From Bacteroides eggerthii (lineage in GTDB: Bacteria; Bacteroidota; Bacteroidia; Bacteroidales; Bacteroidaceae), in contig NZ_CP102258.1 in the NCBI RefSeq assembly GCF_025146565.1, positions 3,752,001 to 3,816,000 of the forward strand: DNA of 64,000 nucleotides, written 5' to 3'. The notes below the pieces were generated by a model, which worked only from the letters and a program-made list of their open reading frames with translations, searched no databases and had not been told where the DNA came from. Position 1 is the stretch's first letter, and every line of letters begins with the position of its first letter. The position numbers and the translations under genes were made by a program. Below, one piece after another: positions 10,181-19,325 of this stretch.

Positions 10181-10531
10181 CTAAGCCTTATGCACATAGA
10201 GCAGGTCTTCGATGAGCAGGTCAAGTTCCTCGGCACCGATGCAGCCCTCGTGATAATGGAAGTAGTGGCTGAGAAGCAGCCGCACCTGCCTGACGCGGCA
10301 TGTCTCGGTGTAGCCATGCCACTGCCCCACCCCCGCATCGAGCGCACGACGGATGACGCCCACCATAGGAGCGATAGCGGCACGCACGTCGTCACCGGGA
10401 AGAATCTGTATCTTCTCCTCCGGCAGAATAATGGTGACTTCGGGATGATAGGCGCGAACTACGCGCAAGGCTTCCGTCCAACGGACATGTTTGGCTATGA
10501 CGTCACGCGTCTCTTTCTTGGGTTTCTTCAT
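10181..10531 (-). CDS. Conserved-looking hypothetical protein
   Basis: 116 aa, starting MKKPKKETRDV. It is mixed alpha/beta with charged helices and a C-terminal LDLLIEDLLYVHKA helix; no signal peptide or membrane segment. I do not recognise the family. It starts 13 bases after the stop of the membrane-protein gene at 10545-10772, so the two probably form an operon. Confidence 0.6.
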   Translation of the reverse strand: MKKPKKETRDVIAKHVRWTEALRVVRAYHPEVTIILPEEKIQILPGDDVRAAIAPMVGVIRRALDAGVGQWHGYTETCRVRQVRLLLSHYFHYHEGCIGAEELDLLIEDLLYVHKA

Positions 10532-10544
10532 AAAAATTTACTAT

Positions 10545-10772
10545 TTATCGGACAAGTGACGCCCGGTTACGCTTCCTGAAACGGTTCTCAAAAAGCTCCA
10601 TCAACAATATGGGCAAACCGAAAACGGCTACGAAGCCGGCTAAAAACAAGACGCTTCCGTAAGCGGCCCCGTAGCATATCCCCCGGTGGATAAACAAACA
10701 AACAAAACAAAAATAAGAAGCACTGCCTTCTTTCATTGACAAGGGGATGTTTTCGGTTTTAGTTGTAATCAT
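10545..10772 (-). CDS. Small membrane protein
   Basis: 75 aa when started at the Met at 10772 (MITTKTENIPL). An upstream Met at 10838 would add 22 low-complexity residues and is less likely. One or two hydrophobic segments (YFCFVCLFIHRGICYGAAYGS; VLFLAGFVAVFGLPILLM, each within 20 residues of the next) precede a basic tail (RFRKRNRAS). Function unknown. The IS21 element lies only ~70 bases upstream and may have separated this gene from its promoter. Confidence 0.5.
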   Translation of the reverse strand: MITTKTENIPLSMKEGSASYFCFVCLFIHRGICYGAAYGSVLFLAGFVAVFGLPILLMELFENRFRKRNRASLVR

Positions 10773-10915
10773 ATCAGATTTTATTTCTAATTCTATTGCT
10801 ATTTCTAAATTTGTACCTTGCAAATTTACACACCTCATTTTTATGTAATTTAATATATTCCACTTTTATAACTTTAGCGGTTTACATTAATTAACCCTTT
10901 TTATATAGCAATGCC

Positions 10916-11674
10916 CTATGTCTGATTGCTAAAAATTGTTTTCCTATTCTCCAGACGATAACTCTTTCCTGAGAGATTGATTACTTCACAACAGTAGAGC
11001 AACCTGTCAAGTAAAGCAGCAGCCACCGCTTCATCTCCCAGTTCCTCCAACCACTCCGCCAGTCCCCTGTTCGCAATAATAATGAGTGACACTTTTTCCT
11101 GAAGGGCGTTAACCAGCTTGAACAATAACAGTATGTCTTCTCTCTTCAAGGGATATAATGTGACATTATCAATTGCCAGCAACCGGGTTTTCATTATCCT
11201 TTTATAGGTCTTCATAGCATGTCGGGAAACATCCTTTGTCTTCAGACAGACGAGCAGATCTTCCAGGCTTATCAAGGCAGCATTGTATCCCTCTTTTACC
11301 GCCTCATGGACGAGCCCGGATGCAATGAATGTCTTTCCGGTTCCGGGACCTCCTATTAGGAGAAGATTGTATGCCCTGCTCATCCACGTGAGCTCACGCA
11401 ACTCCCGAAGTTGTCTGCCGTCCAATCCTTCTGTTCGGTTGAAATCATACTCATCCAAAGTATGCCTGGCAGGGAGTCCGGCCACCTTTATCCGCGAAAG
11501 AAAGCTTTTCCGGTCCCTTTCACCTACTTCTTTTGCAAGGCAGGAAAACAGAAACTCCGAATAGGTAGGCTGCTTTTCTTGTGCCTCGTGTATAATCTCC
11601 GTCATGTGTTCAGCCAGACTTGCCAGTTTCAGACGTCGTGCATATTCGACCAGTTCTTTTTTACGTTTTATCAT
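10916..11674 (-). CDS. istB: IstB helper ATPase of IS21-family element
   Basis: 252 aa AAA+ protein, full length for IstB. Walker A is [17 protein letters not shown] (~residues 100-115) and Walker B is [12 protein letters not shown]. IstB assembles on DNA and stimulates the IstA transposase and target selection. Its start overlaps the end of istA by 14 bases, indicating translational coupling. Confidence 0.93.
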   Translation of the reverse strand: MIKRKKELVEYARRLKLASLAEHMTEIIHEAQEKQPTYSEFLFSCLAKEVGERDRKSFLSRIKVAGLPARHTLDEYDFNRTEGLDGRQLRELRELTWMSRAYNLLLIGGPGTGKTFIASGLVHEAVKEGYNAALISLEDLLVCLKTKDVSRHAMKTYKRIMKTRLLAIDNVTLYPLKREDILLLFKLVNALQEKVSLIIIANRGLAEWLEELGDEAVAAALLDRLLYCCEVINLSGKSYRLENRKTIFSNQT

Positions 11675-13271
11675 GATTCGTGAAAATATCTTTGTAAGAC
11701 TGCATCATTCCGGTTTGAAACGGTGGATGCATGCCTGCTGGTTGTGAAATATAAGTGCTGCCATTTTCCGGTATCTCTCCGGAGTTTCTACGCACACACT
11801 CGCAAAGGTTCCTGACAGACTCCCCGTTATAGATGCCCCGGTCCAGACACATGCGTATGGCTTCGACCAGCGTATGTCCGTCATAGCTCGGAATACTACG
11901 CAGGATTACTTCCAGATTACTCCTGTAGTAGCGTTCCTTTCGCCGGCGCAGATTTTCCAGCCATAAGGCGACTTCCTTGTTATAAGATACATATATAAGG
12001 ATGCGTTCCGCCAATTTCTGTGTACCGGCATTTCTGGCCCTCCTATGGTTTTCATCATATATGATCTTCCCTCTTCCCATGTTAAGAGGATGCCTGCCCA
12101 GAAGTTTTCCCGTATCTTTGCTGTACAGTTCCAAACTCCCTTCAGCTTCTTGTAACCAGACTGTCGTTTCTCCACTCCGGTAGGTTCCTGAAGGAACACT
12201 GTAGTAGTTTCCCCGATACTGTACCGTATTATCTTTACGCACATGGTATTCGGCCATTTCTTCTTGCGGCGGTTGCGGAGTCCCATGATAAGGCATCATG
12301 AAATTTCTCTCCACGATAAACTCCCGGTTGGGAATCAGCCGGGTGGTTCCATGTTCCTTTCCGTTCCCGGTCCTTTCCAACCAAAGGCGTGCTTCTTCAT
12401 TAAGCTTGTCTATGTTATGAAAAAGTCTCCCTGAGAGAAAGTTGCCTTTTACGTACTTGACTACATTCTCCACCTTTCCTTTCGATTCCGGGTCAGCTTT
12501 TCGGCAGAATACAGGCAGGAAATGCTGCTCCTTTACGAACGACTGGAATTTTGTTGTCAGCACCAGATCTCCCAAATTCTCTCTCGATATAAGTACCCTG
12601 TCCTGGTCATAGATTATTTTGCGGGGCTTTCCACCGAAATACTGGAAGGCAAGTTCATGTGCATATACTGCAAGTTCCGTATCGAAAGGCCGGCGGCTGA
12701 AATGGATGAACTTTTGCCGGGAACGTGAAAGGACTATTGCAAAGAAGTAAACTTTCACATTACTTCCGTTTCCAACCGGTATCCATTTCTCACCGAAATC
12801 AGCCTGCGCATATTCCCCGTAAGGTGTATCAGGCTGTTTCTCATAATCCCGACGAACCCTGCCGTCTGAGTTCTTCCCGATGCCGTATTTTTCCCTTATG
12901 CGTCCGACAAAGTTAAATACGGTCTTGCCGCATACTTGGGGGAAGTCCGGATAACATTCCCTGAGCCAGTCATGTATCCTGGCGGCAGATATGTACGGAT
13001 ATTCTTCCAGGGTTCCGCGCACATACTCCTCATATCTTCCAAGTTTCAACTTATGTCTGCGATGAGAGTTCTGTTTCCTAATGAATTCTTCCCTGCTTAT
13101 CGCCAGATATCGCCGTACGGTGCTTCTGTCTACGCCCAGGCATCTGCCGATCTGTGTCTTGTTGAGTCCTTTGGAACATAGTTCCCTTACCTTGTACCAC
13201 ATATACTGTTTATCTTTTAAAAAGCGGCTCGTAGTTTCCATTATGATGTCTTTCTCTTTTTGAGCCGGCAA
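11661..13271 (-). CDS. istA: IstA transposase of IS21-family element
   Basis: 536 aa. An N-terminal HTH ([20 protein letters not shown]) is followed by an integrase core with DDE residues ([34 protein letters not shown]) and a C-terminal beta region. The length is normal and the frame intact, so the element may be active. The true start may be the Met of [10 protein letters not shown] ten codons in. Confidence 0.93.
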   Translation of the reverse strand: MPAQKEKDIIMETTSRFLKDKQYMWYKVRELCSKGLNKTQIGRCLGVDRSTVRRYLAISREEFIRKQNSHRRHKLKLGRYEEYVRGTLEEYPYISAARIHDWLRECYPDFPQVCGKTVFNFVGRIREKYGIGKNSDGRVRRDYEKQPDTPYGEYAQADFGEKWIPVGNGSNVKVYFFAIVLSRSRQKFIHFSRRPFDTELAVYAHELAFQYFGGKPRKIIYDQDRVLISRENLGDLVLTTKFQSFVKEQHFLPVFCRKADPESKGKVENVVKYVKGNFLSGRLFHNIDKLNEEARLWLERTGNGKEHGTTRLIPNREFIVERNFMMPYHGTPQPPQEEMAEYHVRKDNTVQYRGNYYSVPSGTYRSGETTVWLQEAEGSLELYSKDTGKLLGRHPLNMGRGKIIYDENHRRARNAGTQKLAERILIYVSYNKEVALWLENLRRRKERYYRSNLEVILRSIPSYDGHTLVEAIRMCLDRGIYNGESVRNLCECVRRNSGEIPENGSTYISQPAGMHPPFQTGMMQSYKDIFTNHDKT

Positions 13272-13414
13272 AGATAAGACATTCCGTTCTCAGGATGAAG
13301 ATGATTCAATCCCGTAAGTGTTACATCATCTTTTCCATTTTTTCAAGGGTGAAATTACAGTTTTCAGGGGAAAGCGGAACCGGTTCCAAATGATAAGATT
13401 ACAGTCCTTCCTGT

Positions 13415-13441
13415 TTTGTTCTACCATTCCGGTAGAACAAA
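13415..13441. repeat. 11-bp perfect hairpin near IS21 right end
   Basis: TTTGTTCTACC and GGTAGAACAAA form a perfect stem around a 5-base loop. It lies just outside the estimated IS21 end. It may be a terminator remnant or part of the interrupted locus. Confidence 0.55.
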
Positions 13442-13558
13442 GGAATTTTCATTGTACAATAAAAAAAGAAAAGAGGTCTCTGGCAGTCCTGATTGAAAGT
13501 CTTTTATTCGACGCATTATATAGCCCGTATATTTCCCAATCCAAATAATAATAAGAAT

Positions 13559-13588
13559 CATCCTCCCTTTACGCTTAAAGAGAGGATG
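13559..13588. repeat. Hairpin in the gene-free stretch 13404-14007
   Basis: CATCCTC...GAGGATG with an inner CTTTA/TAAAG pairing. The 600-base stretch 13404-14007 has no convincing gene; it holds this hairpin, an AAGTAAAT inverted repeat at 13878-13899 and a terminator at 13949-13981. Confidence 0.5.
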
Positions 13589-13877
13589 ATAACAAACAAA
13601 ACAAACAACTTTGCATCTTCACAGACACAAAATAGTCAGAGTATAAATGTTCAAAAGAGCATTTATCAAATACAAAAGTAATTGATATTATTATTCTATT
13701 CACAAAACAATTCGCAAAAATCCTTTAAATAATATCTAAAAACATGTATGCCATACAGTTTGTGCCAGCAAGGGACAATGCCAATATAACAACCTTATAG
13801 TCATTACCCGTTTTTTACTATAATACACAGACAAGCCGTTCTTATATCATTTTGACTGTAACAAGCAGAATCCCCGA

Positions 13878-13899
13878 AAGTAAATACTGTAATTTACTT
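13878..13899. repeat. AAGTAAAT-N6-ATTTACTT inverted repeat
   Basis: A perfect 8-bp inverted pair with a 6-base centre (ACTGTA). The same half-site recurs in inverted or tandem form at 18914-18945, 23413-23464, 27025-27105 and 28267-28305, all intergenic in the element. Probably a binding site for an element-encoded protein. Confidence 0.6.
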
Positions 13900-13948
13900 A
13901 AATACATAATAAAGTATAATATTGTTATCAGTATTTATCCATATAAAA

Positions 13949-13981
13949 ATCCCCATCTTCCCATGAAAGGAAAACGGGGAT
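13949..13981 (-). terminator. Intrinsic terminator after the amidoligase operon
   Basis: On the minus strand ATCCCC...TTTTCC...GGGAA...GGGGAT is followed by TTTTTAT. It lies 27 bases beyond the stop of the 78-aa gene. Confidence 0.7.
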
Positions 13982-14007
13982 GGTGTAATAATAAAGGAAA
14001 CCGTCCG

Positions 14008-14244
14008 TTACATTTCTTTGGCATATCCTGTCCGAATCAAATCGGCAAGGAACTTCTCGGGCGTATCGGTGGCAATCCGCACACCCGACTGCACCACATA
14101 ACGTTCGGCAAAATTGTGCATATACTGTTCATCGGTACAATCGGAATCCATCCAACTGCCCACACGAAGTTCATGCACAAACTCTTTGGCGTTGCCGGCA
14201 ACGATACGTTCGTCACCAGGCAACATATATGTTTTCTTATTCAT
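14008..14244 (-). CDS. 78-aa protein coupled to amidoligase
   Basis: A small soluble acidic protein (MNKKTYMLPGDERIVAGNAK... ending LADLIRTGYAKEM). Its ATG overlaps the amidoligase stop (ATGA), so the two are translationally coupled. I do not recognise a domain. Its consistent pairing position makes it a candidate substrate or partner of the amidoligase; that is inference. Confidence 0.65.
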   Translation of the reverse strand: MNKKTYMLPGDERIVAGNAKEFVHELRVGSWMDSDCTDEQYMHNFAERYVVQSGVRIATDTPEKFLADLIRTGYAKEM

Positions 14245-15185
14245 ACGACTAATTTTTTTGTTCTTAATTTATAATACAATTTTTGTTTTTCCCCCAAGAA
14301 AGGAAAATTTTCCAATCTGACTCCTGTCGGGAGTGCGCTTACAGATGCAAAGGTAATCATTCTATCCAAAAACCTCACCCAATTTTCCATCTTTGTGAAA
14401 CTGATAGTTCCCGAATGCTGTCTGAACTCTACCGTTTTGTGGCGCGAATAGGCTTTAAGGTTTACTTTCATATATCTGTTTGGGAACAGATTCTGAAGTT
14501 CTTCAATATTTCGTGCCGAGCGTATCCGTTCATCAGAGAAGCGACAGAGTGAAGTACAGAAATTATTGTTGTTTCCTCTGCGTGAAACTGGCATAAATTT
14601 ATCAATCTCAATTTCGGCATGCTTATATGAAAGGAGCAGGTTCTGCCAAGTAGTGATATTGAAGTCTTCAGCACTCATGTGCACATGCATTCCACAGCTT
14701 CCATTAATCTTTACATTACATGCATCCAAAACCCAACAGACTTTTTCCAGTTCTTCCAATCCGTCTTCTCCTACTAATATAGGGCTTACGAGCTCAAATG
14801 TATCATTCCCGTTCAGACTGCTATCCGTAACCAATTTCCAACGTGAACGCAAATGGTGGTTGTATGCTTCACTGTTCACTTCGATGCCCGCCTCTCTCAA
14901 TTCGTGAACGAGCCGTTCACGTGTGCAGTTGTATGCCTCTATCTCGACACCGAATTTTCTTCTGAAAGAATAATCAAGTTCGGGTACGGTAACTACGGAA
15001 GTCTGAGTAGCGGATAGCAATCCTTCATCCCTCATTTTCTTATATACATTCCACACAAATCCACGATTTCCACGAGTAACGAGCTCCGCTATTTCCCGGT
15101 GGGTAAGGCCGAGCAGAAGAAGTTTACGTATCTTCGAAGTCTTTGTTCCATTCTCGGCTAAAATGTTTCTAATTTCTTCATTCAT
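14241..15185 (-). CDS. Amidoligase-family protein with N-terminal HTH
   Basis: 314 aa. Residues ~1-65 resemble a DNA-binding helix-turn-helix (LLLGLTHREIAELVTRGNRGF). The remainder is an amidoligase (Amidoligase_2-like, glutamine-synthetase fold): RRKFGVEIEAYN opens the domain, with WKLVTDSSL, ELVSPIL, NGSCGMHVHMSA and KTVEFRQHSGT as conserved metal- and ATP-site segments. Family members form peptide or amide bonds to glutamate-type side chains and occur in phages and mobile elements. The promoter region lies in 15186-15260; the oriT-like region follows. Confidence 0.85.
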   Translation of the reverse strand: MNEEIRNILAENGTKTSKIRKLLLLGLTHREIAELVTRGNRGFVWNVYKKMRDEGLLSATQTSVVTVPELDYSFRRKFGVEIEAYNCTRERLVHELREAGIEVNSEAYNHHLRSRWKLVTDSSLNGNDTFELVSPILVGEDGLEELEKVCWVLDACNVKINGSCGMHVHMSAEDFNITTWQNLLLSYKHAEIEIDKFMPVSRRGNNNNFCTSLCRFSDERIRSARNIEELQNLFPNRYMKVNLKAYSRHKTVEFRQHSGTISFTKMENWVRFLDRMITFASVSALPTGVRLENFPFLGEKQKLYYKLRTKKLVV

Positions 15186-15401
15186 AACGTGTTATATCCT
15201 TTATTATCACATATCAAAGGTAATGATTTTTCTCTGTTTGTCCAAATTATACACAGCTCTTTATCAGTGAATTAGCTTACTTTTGCTTCTGCTAATAATT
15301 GTATCCGTCTTCCTTTCAAGGGGGAGTTCACACGCTGTTTCCATCCGTTTCCATGCATTTATTGTCATTTCCCATTTGTCACTTTCTTTCATGGGTGGGG
15401 C

Positions 15402-15479
15402 CTTCGGATTGTACGACTGTTCCGAAGTACTTCCGGGGCTTTGTGGCTTCCCGGGGCTAAGGGGCTGAAAGTCCCTTAG
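15402..15479. other. Candidate oriT (three successive inverted repeats)
   Basis: Three stems lie within 80 bases: CTTCGGA/TCCGAAG (15402-15427), CCGGG/CCCGG (15433-15454) and CTAAGGG/CCCTTAG (15457-15479). The position, about 300 bases upstream of divergently placed mobilization genes, fits an origin of transfer. No nick-site consensus was identified. Short open frames across it on both strands look spurious. Confidence 0.5.
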
Positions 15480-15573
15480 TGAATTCCTGATAAGGAAGAG
15501 CAAGAGGAGTTCCCGCACGCGAGAACCTTAATCGACGCAAAGCGTTGATAATGAAACATATATTTAAAAATAT

Positions 15574-15721
15574 GTAAACCGATAATAAACATCTTGTAAA
15601 CATGATACTTTCAACTTTCTGTTAATAAGCATTTAATACCCGTAAACGCATGGTTTACGTAAATATATAAACATTTGATTAATAATAAATTACAATGTTT
15701 TTATAAAAAGAATATGTTTAC
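15574..15721. repeat. GTAAAC motif cluster before mobilization genes
   Basis: GTAAAC occurs at 15574 and 15596. An inverted pair CGTAAAC-gcatg-GTTTACG lies at 15641-15659, and a reversed copy GTTTAC at 15716. The AT-rich setting between the oriT candidate and the mobilization promoter suggests binding sites for the mobilization protein (relaxosome or autoregulation). Confidence 0.55.
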
Positions 15722-15722
15722 C

Positions 15723-15753
15723 TTTGACGTCCTGTTTTTTATAAGTAACTTTG
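15723..15753 (+). promoter_or_regulatory. Promoter of mobilization operon
   Basis: TTTG (15723-15726), a 19-base spacer and TAACTTTG (15746-15753): a perfect Bacteroides promoter, 22 bases before the mobilization gene. A GTTTAC motif abuts the -33 box, which would allow repression. Confidence 0.8.
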
Positions 15754-15775
15754 TATCAAAACAATAGTTGTTAAA

Positions 15776-16321
15776 ATGAAGCAAAAAGGAACAGAAAAGC
15801 TAACATGTTTTCTAAGAGTGTCACCCAGTGTCAAATACCGGCTTGATGTCAACAGCGGTACGCAATCAAACAATTCCTATATCAGTCAAATGATGGAATA
15901 TTTTGAAGTCTCCGGTGTAACTCCGCAGCAGATAACCAAACAACCAATAGTACAAATTCAGAAAAGAATAGAGGATGTTGTCAAGATACTCAGAAGTTAT
16001 GAAAGGGATTATTTCAAACAAGTAATTGACAGGGATAATAAAGAAGAAAAAATACCGGAAGATTATGCCCGCTTGATGAATGAGCTGCGTGATCTCAAGG
16101 AGAAGAACCGCCAGCTCCAACAACAGGTTTCTGAAAACGAAAAGGCGGTGTCCGATGATAATGCCGGGTACGCGGACAAACTCAAACGTCTGGCCGAACT
16201 TGTCAAATACCAGCTCAACCCCGACAGGTTTGTGAAGGTAAAGTTCAGCGATGAGGTCAAGATACCCATTAATACCTTGCAGCTGCTCATCAAGAAGATT
16301 GACGAGGAATATGTACTGTAA
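15776..16321 (+). CDS. BfmA/BtgA-type mobilization accessory protein
   Basis: 181 aa. The N-terminal ~50 residues (TEKLTCFLRVSPSVKYRLD... NSYISQMMEYF) resemble a ribbon-helix-helix DNA-binding domain. A long coiled coil follows (~70-130, ELRDLKEKNRQLQQQVSENE). This is the layout of Bacteroides mobilization proteins such as BfmA/BtgA, which bind oriT and help the relaxase. Its stop overlaps the relaxase start. Confidence 0.8.
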   Translation: MKQKGTEKLTCFLRVSPSVKYRLDVNSGTQSNNSYISQMMEYFEVSGVTPQQITKQPIVQIQKRIEDVVKILRSYERDYFKQVIDRDNKEEKIPEDYARLMNELRDLKEKNRQLQQQVSENEKAVSDDNAGYADKLKRLAELVKYQLNPDRFVKVKFSDEVKIPINTLQLLIKKIDEEYVL

Positions 16322-17261
16322 AGTGCACCGGCCTGTCAATACCCCGGGAGTATCGGATAACAAGGGAAAATGTACGCAGTTGGTGGAATATCTCAGCAAG
16401 GAGTCACAGGATGTGCGTCCTTACTATGATAATTTTTTTTCACAACAAAAAGACTTTGTCACACCCCGGACTGTCATGCATCATATAGACAATAACCACA
16501 GAACCCTGAAAAGAAATGATGATAAGTTCTATATGCTTTCCATCAATCCGAGTGGTGAGGAGCAGAGGCATCTCATAGAAAAGGTGACCGGAAAGAAAGT
16601 CGGGGAATTCTCGGAACTGACCGCAGGTGAACAGGAAGAGGTACTGGCCGAGCTGAAAAAATTCTCCCGCGGATGCATGGACGAATATGCCCGGAACTTT
16701 TACCGGGAGAAAATCAAGTCCGGTGATGATCTGGTATGGTATGGACGTGTGGAAACGGAACGCCATTATAAAGGCGATGATCCCGAGGTGGAAGCCGGCA
16801 GGGCAAAAGCCGGTGACAGGAAACCGGGACTGCAACTGCATGTGCATATTATCGTCTCCCGCATGGACAAGACACAGACCGTATCCCTTTCCCCCCTTTC
16901 CAAAAGCAGGGGGAACAGGCAGATACTTGACGGAAAGGAGGTGATTGTCGGTTTTGACCGTTCCCAATGGTCCACGCGGTGCGCATCATGCTTTAACCGG
17001 CAGTACGATTATTTTCCTTATTACCACTCACAGGATGAAAGCCTGAGAAAATATTCCGAGAACTGGCAGCTACGGAACGAACTGAAGAATCAGGCAGTCT
17101 CACAGCTTAAGCAGGAAGTGCTGCATGGAGAGCTCAAAGAGGAAAGACGCCTGTACACAAACACTTTCCGTCTCTACAGGTTCGTAGTGAATCCAAAGAA
17201 AGCCATCATCCGGGAATTAAAGAAAATGGGAACGGATCTGCTTACCGGAAGGGAGAAGTAA
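16311..17261 (+). CDS. Relaxase (DUF5712/BtgB-type)
   Basis: 316 aa when started at the ATG at 16311 that overlaps the end of the previous gene; longer upstream starts only read through it. The relaxase signature is GLQLHVHIIVSRMD (~residues 173-186, HxH metal ligands). A tyrosine-containing N-terminal segment (LVEYLSKE) and SINPSGEE follow family order. It would nick oriT and pilot the strand to the coupling protein encoded opposite at 17297-18901. Confidence 0.82.
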   Translation: MYCKVHRPVNTPGVSDNKGKCTQLVEYLSKESQDVRPYYDNFFSQQKDFVTPRTVMHHIDNNHRTLKRNDDKFYMLSINPSGEEQRHLIEKVTGKKVGEFSELTAGEQEEVLAELKKFSRGCMDEYARNFYREKIKSGDDLVWYGRVETERHYKGDDPEVEAGRAKAGDRKPGLQLHVHIIVSRMDKTQTVSLSPLSKSRGNRQILDGKEVIVGFDRSQWSTRCASCFNRQYDYFPYYHSQDESLRKYSENWQLRNELKNQAVSQLKQEVLHGELKEERRLYTNTFRLYRFVVNPKKAIIRELKKMGTDLLTGREK

Positions 17262-17296
17262 GCGGCCGTTCCCATCAATCTTATATGCCGTTATCA

Positions 17297-18901
17297 CTAT
17301 TCACAGGGAAACAGTTCACGGACTTCATCAAGTATTCTTGCAAAATTCCTGCTGATTTCTTCAGGTTCCAATACCCTGACATCCGGCAGAGGTTTCTCGT
17401 TCTTCTGGTTGAACTCCTTCAACTTCACCTTGAAATAGTCTACATTGGCACGGGTGGCCGAACCGATAAACTCTCCCGGTTCCAAATCCGCAAAATCGCG
17501 TCCTTGATAGATGTCCTCTTTCTGTGAGGATACGGTCACGCTCCTGTTCGTGCCACCGCCACTTTTCCCGGTACTTCTGGATTTCCGCTCCTTTTCCTCC
17601 TTACCGAATATCGACGGGTAATATTTCAATGCCTCCACGTCTTTGGTACGTCCGAGAAAGAGATTTCCAAAATTGGCTTCCACCGATGCCCTGTCGAGTT
17701 TGCCATACAGGTTCTCCAGCTTGGAACCGGACTGTGTCAGCAGGATGAAAGCGCACAGATATTCACGCAATACTGAAGGCAGCGTTTCAAAGTTCTTGAT
17801 GTTCACCGTTGTCATTTCATCCAGGACATACACGAACGGGATCTTGTTCTGCATGGTGAACTGTCTGGCCGATATACTCATGAGCATGCCTATGACAGGT
17901 GCATAGACCGAGTTCTTGGAGAAGCTGTTGCTGATGGCAAACAGTTTTGGGTTTTCCGGGTCGATCAGGTTGAAATCAAAATCATCCCCCGAAAGGATAT
18001 AGGCAATCTCCTCGTTTTGTGATATGGTTGCCAGATTATTACACAGGGTGGAAAGATAGGAAGCCTGTGTCTTCTCGGAGCCTTCCGCCTTCAGATAAGC
18101 ACCGGCCATCATTTCCGAAACAAGATTCTGCTGAAGGAACATGGAAAGCTGCCGGGAAGAAGCCGTCATGATGAACGCCATGATATGAGGCAGCGTACAG
18201 TATTCGGGAAACTCGTCCCAAAACCTGAAAGCCACTCCACGCAGAATACCCAGCCCACCGGCCACCCATTCATTCTGCTGTTCTTTCTTGGGAAGCAGCG
18301 CAAGCAGGATATCCTCCATGAGCTGCAACAGTTCGGTGCGGTCCTTTACAACTTTCAGCGGGTTGAAACGGTATGAACGCTCGGGCCTGTCAAAGCTGAC
18401 ATAATAAAACTTGTGCGGATAACCATGCTTCTCTATCAGGTTATAGGCAGTCCGGGTATAATCGATGTCCTTGAAGTCGTATATAAAGCCGGCAAACTCC
18501 AAACGGATATATTCCTCCAACAACCACTTGCCTATACTCTTGGTCTTTCCTGAACCGGCTCCGCCATAAATCAGGAAATTGGAATAGTAATAATAAAATT
18601 CCAGATAGTTTTTCGATATTCCCGATTGTACGGGGAGCCTGATCGGGTTATTGTTTTCTCCGGGACTTTTCGGTTTGCCCCGTTCCCATAACCATGACAG
18701 GACGAATATGACCAGGGAAGCACATGCCGGATAAAACACATATGCCGGAAAAAACAGATATGCCAGAGAGGTTTCAACAATTATGCAAAGCAAAAAAACA
18801 AAGAAATTGATATACCATTTGCGACTTATGGTGGAAACTCCTGTTATCAGTGAAGCCACCGCCAATATAAACAGCTTGATATAAATGACACAATTCTCCA
18901 T
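17297..18901 (-). CDS. VirD4/TraG-like type IV coupling protein
   Basis: 534 aa. Hydrophobic segments in the first ~70 residues anchor it in the inner membrane. The RecA-like domain follows with Walker A YGGAGSGKTKSIGKW (~112-126), Walker B VYVLDEMTTV and LTQSGSKLENLYG. It would link the relaxosome to the mating channel and could also recruit protein cargo. It is convergent with the relaxase and directly downstream of cargo-like genes. Confidence 0.88.
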   Translation of the reverse strand: MENCVIYIKLFILAVASLITGVSTISRKWYINFFVFLLCIIVETSLAYLFFPAYVFYPACASLVIFVLSWLWERGKPKSPGENNNPIRLPVQSGISKNYLEFYYYYSNFLIYGGAGSGKTKSIGKWLLEEYIRLEFAGFIYDFKDIDYTRTAYNLIEKHGYPHKFYYVSFDRPERSYRFNPLKVVKDRTELLQLMEDILLALLPKKEQQNEWVAGGLGILRGVAFRFWDEFPEYCTLPHIMAFIMTASSRQLSMFLQQNLVSEMMAGAYLKAEGSEKTQASYLSTLCNNLATISQNEEIAYILSGDDFDFNLIDPENPKLFAISNSFSKNSVYAPVIGMLMSISARQFTMQNKIPFVYVLDEMTTVNIKNFETLPSVLREYLCAFILLTQSGSKLENLYGKLDRASVEANFGNLFLGRTKDVEALKYYPSIFGKEEKERKSRSTGKSGGGTNRSVTVSSQKEDIYQGRDFADLEPGEFIGSATRANVDYFKVKLKEFNQKNEKPLPDVRVLEPEEISRNFARILDEVRELFPCE

Positions 18902-18913
18902 ACTACTATAATA

Positions 18914-18945
18914 ATTTACTTTAATACTTAATATGTAATTTACTT
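18914..18945. repeat. Two ATTTACTT half-sites in tandem
   Basis: ATTTACTT at 18914-18921 and 18938-18945, in the same direction 24 bases apart, in the 47-base gap before the coupling-protein gene. They belong to the same motif family as 13878-13899 and 23413-23464. Confidence 0.5.
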
Positions 18946-18948
18946 GTT

Positions 18949-19308
18949 TTACAGTAAATCCATCTGCAACGATTTATCATCCCTGCAACTCGTAGTTTCC
19001 AGACATCTGACCGTATAACCGGACGGGGTTTTGACTATCATAAGCGGTCTGTCGTACCCCGGCAGGTTAGTCGGCTTTCCCCGCAGTAGTGATATCCATC
19101 TGGCGGGACTTGTCTTCTCCGGTTTTGCCCCGATATCACGAAGTTCATCCAACACAGAAGTCATATCATGGGAAATTCCGTTGACTTGTAAGGTCATTTG
19201 TTCACCAAAGATCCTGAGCTCCCGGTTTCCCCAGGAAAAACTACATATCCCCGCCGGTTCATTCTCCGGTTCAGCCTTATCAAGAAACTTGTGTCTATCC
19301 GTTTTCAT
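18949..19308 (-). CDS. Small protein made of the shared C-terminal module
   Basis: 119 aa. Residues ~30-112 align by eye with the C-termini of the proteins at 19326-23363 and 23492-24880: a D-M-x-x-V-L-x-x-L-R-x-x-G-x-K start, a central W-x-x-L-L-x-G-K, then LMIVKTPSGYTVR. Here the module is almost the whole protein. It lies between the polyvalent gene and the coupling protein. A role as adaptor or translocation module is inference; a DUF4099/DUF3945-like relation is possible. Confidence 0.7.
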   Translation of the reverse strand: MKTDRHKFLDKAEPENEPAGICSFSWGNRELRIFGEQMTLQVNGISHDMTSVLDELRDIGAKPEKTSPARWISLLRGKPTNLPGYDRPLMIVKTPSGYTVRCLETTSCRDDKSLQMDLL

Positions 19309-19325
19309 ATCGCAATTTATTTCCG

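Larger units (their letters stand above)
10844..13403 (-). mobile_element. IS21-family insertion sequence
   Basis: It contains an istA/istB pair in the standard order on the minus strand. Candidate ends are TGTAATTTAATATATTCC (from 10844) and, inverted, TGTAATCTTATCATTTGG (to 13403), which match at 12 of 18 bases. Further related TGTAAT/ACCCTT repeats lie just inside both ends, as is usual for IS21 multiple terminal repeats. No convincing target duplication is seen, so the ends are approximate. It sits at the left edge of the conjugative element. Confidence 0.75.

Noticed and set aside
13404..14007. Search for a gene or an integrase attachment site in this stretch
   Set aside because: Only short hairpins and the AAGTAAAT repeat were found; no coding frame or clear direct repeat with the other end.
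15264..15518. Minus-strand 84-codon and plus-strand 61-codon frames
   Set aside because: Both overlap a series of inverted repeats that looks like an oriT, and neither resembles a protein.
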